From Enterobacter asburiae (lineage in GTDB: Bacteria; Pseudomonadota; Gammaproteobacteria; Enterobacterales; Enterobacteriaceae): a stretch of 64,000 nucleotides of DNA. Shown here one piece after another: positions 57,758 to 64,000 of the stretch. The stretch spans positions 512,629 through 576,628 of the forward strand of contig NZ_VRKN01000003.1 in NCBI RefSeq assembly GCF_008080435.1, read 5' to 3'. The first letter of the stretch is position 1; each line of letters starts with the position of its first letter. A model generated the notes under the pieces. It had not been told where the DNA came from. It worked only from the letters and a program-made list of their open reading frames with translations, and made no database searches. The position numbers and the translations under genes are program-made.

Positions 57758-58537
57758 TTAGTTTTCGACGGAACGGATCGCTGCATCAAGATTGCTGGGG
57801 TGAAGGTTTGCCTGTAAAAACGCGCTGTCGGCGGGCAGGTCAATCATCAGCTTATGAATTTCACCGAAGGTGAGCACGCCGCTCTCCAGCTGGTAGTCGA
57901 GCAGATGGCCCCCACCCTGACGGTCGTCGGTGATGAAATGCTCGTGATATCCGGCCACGTTAATGCCCTGCATATGCTGCGGCGTGCGGAACCCAACCAG
58001 CACCCCTTCGCGCTGGTTAAAGCGGAACACCGGCTGGTCGTCCAGCACATCGGTCATCGCGCGATACGGCGGCTTCTGGCGCGGTACGGTGCGGGTGTGG
58101 GCGTGGCGAAAGTTGCCGTCGATGCGCAGCGCGCAGAACAGGTTATCGGAGGGGATCTGCTGGTCGATCGCGTCGTGGATCTGCTGACGGCTGACCGGCG
58201 CATTGAAGGTGATACGATACTGCGGCTGGAACCAGGTCATCACCGCGAACGGCGTTTTCTGCTCTGGCTTCGCGGCCCGGGCGCTGCCGTCGGCACGCAA
58301 CTGGTACACCTGGCTGCTGAAGGCAATCATTTCACCGTCCAGCTCGTTGAAGGTGCCCAACCCAAAATCACCGTGTGCCAGCAGATCGGCGATGGTGGTC
58401 TCACCTTCGTACACGCCGCTTAGCAGGGCGCTCATTAGCGATGTCTGATAGATCACGCTGTCAGGATGCTGAGCGGAGAACCCGCGCAGGGTCTCGCACA
58501 AACTGGCCTCACAGTCGCAGGCAGATGAATGCATCAT
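57758..58537 (-). CDS. budA: Alpha-acetolactate decarboxylase
   Basis: BudA decarboxylates acetolactate to acetoin. The protein is 259 residues with the family motifs [23 protein letters not shown] and the zinc-ligand region [22 protein letters not shown]. It is the first gene of budABC, divergent from budR. Two adjacent ATGs (58537 and 58534) are possible starts. Acetate and FNR control are known in relatives. Confidence 0.97.
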   Translation of the reverse strand: MMHSSACDCEASLCETLRGFSAQHPDSVIYQTSLMSALLSGVYEGETTIADLLAHGDFGLGTFNELDGEMIAFSSQVYQLRADGSARAAKPEQKTPFAVMTWFQPQYRITFNAPVSRQQIHDAIDQQIPSDNLFCALRIDGNFRHAHTRTVPRQKPPYRAMTDVLDDQPVFRFNQREGVLVGFRTPQHMQGINVAGYHEHFITDDRQGGGHLLDYQLESGVLTFGEIHKLMIDLPADSAFLQANLHPSNLDAAIRSVEN

Positions 58538-58642
58538 CACGCTCGTCCTCTTCAACTTTATTTAGAAAGGTTAAATAAATGTTGACCCGATTCAGCAGAG
58601 AGTTCCAATATAGAAACCATGCTGGTTTGAGACGTTTTAGAT

Positions 58643-59524
58643 ATGGAACTTCGTTATCTGCGGTATTTTGTCGCGGTTGCTCGCGAGCGACACTTCACCA
58701 GGGCGGCCGAAGCGCTGGGTATTTCACAGCCTCCTCTGAGTCAGCAGATCAAACGGCTCGAAGAGGAAGTGGGCACGCCGTTGTTCAGACGCCTGACGCG
58801 GGGCGTGGAGCTAACCGAAGCGGGAGAAGCCTTCTATGAGGATGCCTGCAAGATTCTGGCGCTGAGCGATGCCGCGCTGGAAAAAGCCCGTGGCATCGCA
58901 CGCGGGCTGAACGGCAATCTGTCGATTGGCATCACCAGCTCCGACGCTTTTCATCCCAAAATTTTCGCGCTGATTCGCCAGTTTCAGGTGCAGAACATGG
59001 CGGTGCAGGTTCACCAGGTGGAAGCCAATATGTCTTCGCTGACGACGATGCTGGCGGAGGGTGAACTGGATATCGCTTTCGTGCGCCTGCCGTGTGAGAG
59101 TAGCAAAGCATTCGAGTTAAAAGTCCTCGACCGGGAGCCGATGGTGGTGGCGTTACATCGCGATCATCCGCTGGCGACGTGCGATACGCTGGCGTTAGAG
59201 CAGCTTCGGGATACGCCAGTGGTGTTGTTCCCGCAGGAGGTCGCGCCTGGGCTGTACGAACGGGTTCACGGCTGCTGCGAGCGGGCCGGGATTGACGTGC
59301 AGCACGCGCTGCAGTCGTCGCAGCTTTCCTCCTCCCTCAGCATGGTTTCCGCTGGCGGCGGGTTCGCGCTGGTGCCGAAATCGATGGCGGCCATTTCTCC
59401 CCCGAATGTGACCTATCATGCGCTGAGCTCACCGGAGCTCTATACCGATATCGCGCTGTGCTGGCGGCGGTTTGAACGCTCGCGAACGGTTAAGCGGTTT
59501 TTGATGATGATGAGCGAGGGGTGA
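58643..59524 (+). CDS. budR: LysR-family activator of the butanediol operon
   Basis: BudR (AlsR type) is a LysR regulator of 293 residues. The winged helix-turn-helix at about 1-60 has HFTRAAEALGISQPPLSQQI, and the effector domain follows. It is divergent from budABC with a 105-bp gap, the Klebsiella and Enterobacter arrangement, where it activates the operon in response to acetate. Confidence 0.94.
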   Translation: MELRYLRYFVAVARERHFTRAAEALGISQPPLSQQIKRLEEEVGTPLFRRLTRGVELTEAGEAFYEDACKILALSDAALEKARGIARGLNGNLSIGITSSDAFHPKIFALIRQFQVQNMAVQVHQVEANMSSLTTMLAEGELDIAFVRLPCESSKAFELKVLDREPMVVALHRDHPLATCDTLALEQLRDTPVVLFPQEVAPGLYERVHGCCERAGIDVQHALQSSQLSSSLSMVSAGGGFALVPKSMAAISPPNVTYHALSSPELYTDIALCWRRFERSRTVKRFLMMMSEG

Positions 59525-59551
59525 CGGCAGTATAGGTTTTTTGGTTTTTTA

Positions 59552-59582
59552 TAGGCCGGGTAAGGCGTAGCCGCCACCCGGC
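59552..59582. repeat. REP/PU-type element after budR
   Basis: TAGGCCGGGTAAGGCGTAG with CCGCCACCCGGC forms one REP hairpin between the convergent budR and cupin genes. Confidence 0.85.
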
Positions 59583-59598
59583 AACATAGTCTCCGTCG

Positions 59599-59961
59599 TT
59601 AAATCCAGACATCGTTCTCTGCGGTGCGCTCCCCGCCTTCGTGTCCGGTATTCAGGACCCCACAAGGTTCTATCATCATCATTTTTACCGTCGTTTCAGC
59701 CGACGTTTTATGTTCAACGCCTTTCGGCACAACGTACATTTCCCCCGGATTGACGAGCACATGTCCGTCACGAAAATCAATACGTAACACGCCCTCGACC
59801 ACGATGAATGCTTCATCGGTTTCAGGGTGCGCGTGCCATATAAAATCACCCGATATTTTGACGATTTTAAACTGATAGTCGTTCATCTGGGCGATGACTT
59901 TCGGCTGCCAGTGCGCGTCGAAGAGGGAAAATTTATTTTCCAGATTAACAGGTTGATACAT
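59599..59961 (-). CDS. Small cupin-domain protein
   Basis: The protein is 120 residues and is a single cupin barrel. Cupin motif 1 is WHAHPETDEAFIVVEG, with two His and a Glu as metal ligands, and motif 2 is PGEMYVVPKGVEHKT with the third His. The enzymatic or binding role is unknown. It lies 75 bp downstream of an AraC-type regulator on the same strand. Confidence 0.88.
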   Translation of the reverse strand: MYQPVNLENKFSLFDAHWQPKVIAQMNDYQFKIVKISGDFIWHAHPETDEAFIVVEGVLRIDFRDGHVLVNPGEMYVVPKGVEHKTSAETTVKMMMIEPCGVLNTGHEGGERTAENDVWI

Positions 59962-60036
59962 AGTGACACTCCCTATGGTTGAGAAGTGTTCAGGATAGAA
60001 TAAGATCGGAGTGCCGGTCTTGAACGATCGTGCAAA

Positions 60037-60855
60037 TCAGGCAGGATGACCTTTGATGAATTTTTGCCAGCGCCCCGGCGACATCCCCAACGTTTTGATG
60101 AACTGACGAGTCATGTGACTTTGATCTGAAAACCCCGCCGCAGCGGCAGCCTCAGCAAGCGACAGGCCCGCCTGAATCAGGCGTCGACAGTATTCAAGAC
60201 GACGCATGGTCACATAGCGATAAGGACTCGTTCCATAAAGCGCACGAAAATCCCGACTCAGGCTCCAGCGATCTCTACCACTGACGGCGGATAAGGTATC
60301 CAGCGTAATGTTCTGAATGAATTCAGTGTGTATATATTCACGCGCGCGTTCTGCGGATTGATAATCCACCCGATTCCGGTGAAAACGTTGCCCTCCCACG
60401 ACGGCCAGCGTGTGGGCGAGATCGTAGAGCGCATCATCTTCTTCCAGCGTATCAAAAGATTCTTCTGGCGCTTTTAACAGCGGCTCAGTCGCTGCAAAAA
60501 GCCGGGGATCGGATGAAATCCCGCCGGGAATAAACGGCAAAGGCTTTCCACCCAGGATTTTTTGAATTAACGCCGGATCGATATACAGCATCCGATACTG
60601 AAATCCTTCTGTTGTCCCCGCTTCTCCGTCATGCACTTCGTCCGGGTGCAGGACCATCGTTCCGCCCGGCTGACTGTGTTGCTTACTGCCCCGATAGTGA
60701 AAACTCTGCACCCCGGATAAGGTCCGGCCTATGGCGTAAGTGTCGTGACGATGCGGCTCATAGCCATGCCCGCTGAAATACGCCTCTATGCGCTCTATTT
60801 TCCCGGGTTGTTGCGCCAGTCTGACCCAGTCTTTGTTGGCTTTTGCATTCGACAT
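60037..60855 (-). CDS. AraC-family transcriptional regulator
   Basis: The protein is 272 residues from the ATG at 60855 (MSNAKANKDW), which has AGGTG upstream. The N-terminal AraC-binding cupin (about 15-130) has PHRHDTYAIGRTLSG and HPDEVHDGEAG. Two helix-turn-helices occupy the C-terminus, the second with SLAEAAAAAGFSDQSHMTRQ. It probably controls the cupin gene downstream and perhaps the MFS gene 98 bp upstream; the effector is unknown. Confidence 0.88.
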   Translation of the reverse strand: MSNAKANKDWVRLAQQPGKIERIEAYFSGHGYEPHRHDTYAIGRTLSGVQSFHYRGSKQHSQPGGTMVLHPDEVHDGEAGTTEGFQYRMLYIDPALIQKILGGKPLPFIPGGISSDPRLFAATEPLLKAPEESFDTLEEDDALYDLAHTLAVVGGQRFHRNRVDYQSAERAREYIHTEFIQNITLDTLSAVSGRDRWSLSRDFRALYGTSPYRYVTMRRLEYCRRLIQAGLSLAEAAAAAGFSDQSHMTRQFIKTLGMSPGRWQKFIKGHPA

Positions 60856-60953
60856 ATATGACACCTGATGCCCTTTGAGGGTGAAGCAACACCATAAACG
60901 CATAGGGTGCAGTTTGGAAAGTCGTTGTTGGCAACGCGGCAAGAGCTTGCACG

Positions 60954-62507
60954 CTAGCGCGGGGGGCGAGCCCGGGATACCGCCGAAGGTAAGGAGGAAT
61001 AAACGGGACCACTCCGCCCTAACATTCGCCAGACCATGAATGCGCAAAGCACAGTGATGACGGCGAGGAGACGAAATAGCCAGACGTAGGCTGAGTCATA
61101 ACTTTCCCTGAGTAACTGATGAGAAAGCCCCGGCAAGAGAGCGGCGGCCCGTTCAATATTTCCACTTCCCAGCCATGAAACGGCACTATCAATACTCTCT
61201 GACGCATAACCGGAGAGGTTTTTTCTGAGATTGAGCGCGTTCATTTCCACTAAAAATGCTGACACCATAGCAAGCGCAATCCCCTCCCCCGCAACGCGAA
61301 CAGTATTAAACAGGCCTGCTGCCATACCGGATTTTTCGACAGGCACGGAGGAAATGGCCAGGCCATCCATCAGCCCCCATGGAAGCGCGGCGCCCGCGCC
61401 GGTTAAAACCAATGAAAACACTAAAAGGCTGCTACTGGTGCTCTGTAAAACCGGCCCGAGGATGAGCAACCCGGCTGCGGATAACATCAGTCCGGCGGCT
61501 GAAATAGCTCCCGGATTAAACCACCGGGTCAGTAAGGCGGCGAGCGAGGGAACGATCAGCATCGGTGTCGTCAGCGCCATGAGATAAAACGCGCTCTGTG
61601 TCTCATTCAGGCCGTCACCTCCCATAAAATGTAGCGGGAGGATAATCAGCAGCACAACGTAGCAATAGCAGGTTGCTACCGGCAGTAACAGGACACCGGC
61701 AAAGCGCGGCGCGCGTACAAGAGATAAGTCGAATACAGGATTTTCGACGTTCAGGCAGCGCGCCATAAACGCGATAAAAAGCAGTAAAGCGGTAGTAAAC
61801 AGAGCAAGGCTGGGAAAGGATAAGAATCCCCAGACAGGCACCAGCATTACCCCCGCAGTAAACAGAACCAGCGCAGCTGTAAACAGCGCTAAGCCTGCGT
61901 AATCCACCAATCGGTGCACGCTTTTTTCCAACACGGGAATAAACAACGTGCCCGCCAGCATGACCGTTCCTGAGATCAGCGCCATCAAGGCATACACCCA
62001 CCGCCAGCCCAGAACATCAGTGATAGCCCCAATCACCAGAGGGCCGAAGGCTAATCCTGCGCCAAACATCGTCCCCAGGATGCTGAATGCCCGTGTTCGG
62101 GCAACGCCCTCATACAGCTGAGCCAGTACAGCACTCCCGCCCGCTAAAGTCATCGCTGCAGCGATACCCTGTAGTGCCCTGAGCACGCCGATTAAAAAGA
62201 TATTATTGGCTAAAAATATGAGCGAACTGCTAAGGCCAAAGATAAATAACCCGAGGATGAACACACGTTTTCTGCCTGCTGCATCTGCCATTACGCCTGC
62301 TGACAGTAGAAAGCTACCGAAAGTCAGCATGAATCCATTCGTCAGCCATGAGAGTGCCGCAGCGGAACCGCCCAGTGCATGGTTGATTGCTGGGGTGGTC
62401 ACCACGCCACCGGTAAAACTGACCGGCAGCAGTATGGCCGCCACGAAAATTGAGGCGGCGGCCGGGCTTCCGGCAAGCCGGAGAAATGAAGTTATGAAAG
62501 AGCGCAT
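60954..62507 (-). CDS. MFS drug-type efflux transporter
   Basis: This is a major facilitator of 517 residues with about 14 membrane spans, of the DHA2 (drug:H+ antiporter) type. It has LSWLTNGFMLTFGSFLLSAG in span 2 and its loop GVMADAAGRKRVF, then LQGIAAAMTLAGGSAVL. The ATG at 62507 (MRSFITSFLRLAG) has AGGA upstream; longer starts would cross the divergent LysR gene. That LysR gene is probably its regulator. The substrate is unknown. Confidence 0.88.
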   Translation of the reverse strand: MRSFITSFLRLAGSPAAASIFVAAILLPVSFTGGVVTTPAINHALGGSAAALSWLTNGFMLTFGSFLLSAGVMADAAGRKRVFILGLFIFGLSSSLIFLANNIFLIGVLRALQGIAAAMTLAGGSAVLAQLYEGVARTRAFSILGTMFGAGLAFGPLVIGAITDVLGWRWVYALMALISGTVMLAGTLFIPVLEKSVHRLVDYAGLALFTAALVLFTAGVMLVPVWGFLSFPSLALFTTALLLFIAFMARCLNVENPVFDLSLVRAPRFAGVLLLPVATCYCYVVLLIILPLHFMGGDGLNETQSAFYLMALTTPMLIVPSLAALLTRWFNPGAISAAGLMLSAAGLLILGPVLQSTSSSLLVFSLVLTGAGAALPWGLMDGLAISSVPVEKSGMAAGLFNTVRVAGEGIALAMVSAFLVEMNALNLRKNLSGYASESIDSAVSWLGSGNIERAAALLPGLSHQLLRESYDSAYVWLFRLLAVITVLCAFMVWRMLGRSGPVYSSLPSAVSRARPPR

Positions 62508-62613
62508 CTGATTATCCTGGTTCGCGTGAAATACGTGAGCCATGTTATTGCGGACAATTAATAAGATAAATAGACTGAAAATACCGACTGAATAGAGATA
62601 AAGTTCATAATCA

Positions 62614-63507
62614 ATGGATAGTTTGACGTCACTCACCTCGTTTGTCAGGACCGCGGAAACGCTGAGCTTTGTTCAGGCAGCAAGATTGCTTGGCATTTCA
62701 GCATCAGCCGTTGGCAAAAATGTTGCCAGGCTTGAACAAAAACTGGGCGTAAGGCTTTTCAATCGCAGCACCCGGAGCGTAAGCCTGACGGCAGAGGGGG
62801 CGGTATTACTGGTTCGCTGCCAGCAGATCCTTGAGCAGTTGCAGGACGCAGAGGCCGAGCTGACCCGTCATATTGCCCAGCCCTCAGGTAAACTCAGGGT
62901 TTCTCTTCCGGTAACAGGCTATCGATTACTGCTTCCTCTTCTACCTTCCTTCACTCGCCAATACCCAGCTATAGAGCTGGAGCTGGACTTCAGTGACCGG
63001 CTGGTAAACATCATTGAGGAAGGGTTCGATGTGGCGATACGCAGCGGGGAAATTGCGGACTCCAGGCTCACATCGAAGAAGCTCGGTAGCTTCCGTTTCG
63101 TTCTCTGCGCCAGCCCCGCTTATCTGCTGGAGTATGGTTCACCGGCGTCCCAGCAGGATTTAAACAACCATAAGTGCATTCTCTACCGCTTTCCCTCAAC
63201 CGGGTTACTACAGTCCTGGGAGATGCAGGATGCGGATGGGGTAAGCAACTTCACACCGGTTTCTGTCTTAACCGCCAACAATATTGAAGCCGTCATCCGC
63301 ATGAGCACAGCGGGCATGGGCATCAGCTATGTCCCGGATTTTGTCGTCCGTGAAGCACTGGAACAGGGAGATCTGAGAGAAGTTTTACCGGGTTCATGTA
63401 AACGGCAAGGGCAGTTTTCTGCGCTATGGGCAACCAGACGCCACCTTTCTCCGAGAATTCGCTGCTTTATTGATTTCATGTCTGAGACGGGGATCTTAAA
63501 ACCGTAA
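62614..63507 (+). CDS. LysR-family transcriptional regulator
   Basis: The protein is 297 residues. The N-terminal helix-turn-helix has SFVQAARLLGISASAVGKNV, and the effector-binding domain contains DVAIRSGEIADSRL, the pattern of the CrgA/AaeR-like LysR subgroup. It is divergent from the MFS exporter with about 106 bp between them, so control of that exporter is likely. The ribosome-binding site is weak. Confidence 0.9.
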   Translation: MDSLTSLTSFVRTAETLSFVQAARLLGISASAVGKNVARLEQKLGVRLFNRSTRSVSLTAEGAVLLVRCQQILEQLQDAEAELTRHIAQPSGKLRVSLPVTGYRLLLPLLPSFTRQYPAIELELDFSDRLVNIIEEGFDVAIRSGEIADSRLTSKKLGSFRFVLCASPAYLLEYGSPASQQDLNNHKCILYRFPSTGLLQSWEMQDADGVSNFTPVSVLTANNIEAVIRMSTAGMGISYVPDFVVREALEQGDLREVLPGSCKRQGQFSALWATRRHLSPRIRCFIDFMSETGILKP

Positions 63508-63609
63508 AGGTCTTATTGATGCACGCTTCGGTACTACGTTTTCCTGGTAATTGTCTGCCGCAAACCATCTGTTACTCTGGCTAGACTCAAGGGATGACAA
63601 GGAAGAACA

Positions 63610-63978
63610 ATGCTGAACCCCGGATTCGTTACCCGCAAAGCGCTTGCTCAGTGGCAGGATGTTCCCGCTTTTCTCCCCCAGTTCCAGTTTCATGAAAAAC
63701 ACCTAACGGTCATTCATACTGCGCATCCTGAAAATATTTTGCCGTTGATTGCAAACTTTGACGTCCGGCAGGATGCCGTGATTCGTCGGCTGATGTCTTT
63801 GCGGCAATTACCGCAAAAATTACTACGCAATCAGCAGGCTGGCTCAATCAGCAACTTTGGCCTGCACAGTTTTACGCTTTTGAAAAGCTCAGCATCTGAG
63901 CTCTGCTACGGCTTAAGAGGGCATATTAGACGTCAACTACCTTGGCCGATACGCGTCAACTACTCTGGCCGCCTTTGA
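63610..63978 (+). CDS. Unknown short protein, possibly truncated by frameshift
   Basis: The product is 122 residues with a good AAGGA ribosome-binding site. I do not recognise it securely. The segment FGLHSFTLLKSSASELCYGLRGH resembles the end of a conserved domain; after it the protein reads an arginine-rich tail (IRRQLPWPIRVNYSGRL) and stops. That tail is encoded by an imperfect 23-bp tandem repeat (63931-63953 and 63954-63976), a length that would shift the frame if it arose by duplication. The window ends 22 bp later, so an intact downstream part cannot be checked. Confidence 0.5.
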   Translation: MLNPGFVTRKALAQWQDVPAFLPQFQFHEKHLTVIHTAHPENILPLIANFDVRQDAVIRRLMSLRQLPQKLLRNQQAGSISNFGLHSFTLLKSSASELCYGLRGHIRRQLPWPIRVNYSGRL

Positions 63979-64000
63979 GTTATTTCTTAGCTGACTGCTG

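Overview
The window is about 64 kb of a Gram-negative enterobacterial chromosome, most likely Enterobacter or a close relative such as Lelliottia or Klebsiella. Three things point there: the complete enterobactin locus in its enteric order; an E. coli-like ybdO-ybdN-ybdM-ybdL, hcxA and ybdD-cstA neighbourhood; and budABC/budR (2,3-butanediol) and mtnAK/mtnBCD (methionine salvage), which E. coli lacks but Klebsiella/Enterobacter carry. No rRNA, tRNA, CRISPR array, IS element or prophage was seen.

Layout. 1-1.1 kb: 5' part of ahpF, then ahpC (peroxide defence). 1.1-1.7 kb: a gene-free stretch with strong RNA-like hairpins where E. coli has dsbG. 1.7-5.7 kb: ybdO, ybdN, ybdM, ybdL. 5.8-12.1 kb: methionine salvage (mtnBCD and mtnA/mtnK) under MetJ boxes. 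It is split by an AT-rich accessory pair (HTH regulator and DUF2971 protein), an Nlp-like regulator and an AHSA1 protein. 12.1-17.1 kb: an uncharacterised sugar-type ABC importer with a cytoplasmic LVIVD beta-propeller. 17.2-19.1 kb: hcxA and an SDR dehydrogenase. 19.3-20.0 kb: a RelE-like toxin and Xre antitoxin. 20.0-22.3 kb: ybdD and cstA. 22.5-41.2 kb: the enterobactin system (entCEBAH, fepB, entS, fepDGC, entF-ybdZ-fes, fepA-entD) with Fur boxes in each divergent promoter.

41.6-47.8 kb is the most interesting region. Two tiny genes encode peptides with class II microcin-type double-glycine leaders. Their mature parts are 51-56% glycine, built on GGX triplets, and share an identical Cys-x22-Cys spacing. 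They are followed, with translational overlaps, by a CvaA-like membrane fusion protein, a CvaB-like peptidase-ABC exporter with an intact C39 triad, and a periplasm-directed prolyl-oligopeptidase. No immunity gene is recognisable. This looks like an undescribed glycine-rich peptide export system next to the siderophore locus.

47.8-53.8 kb: betT and betIBA (choline to glycine betaine). 53.9-55.1 kb: a GNAT acetyltransferase and a cold-shock-domain protein. 55.3-59.5 kb: budABC with divergent budR. 59.6-64 kb: a cupin, an AraC regulator, an MFS exporter, a divergent LysR regulator and a short unknown gene that may be frameshifted.

Two dispersed repeat families sit at many gene 3' ends: REP/PU-type hairpins (six loci), and a CCCTCACCC-CTCTCCC palindrome (five loci, two of them paired composites with the same central spacer).
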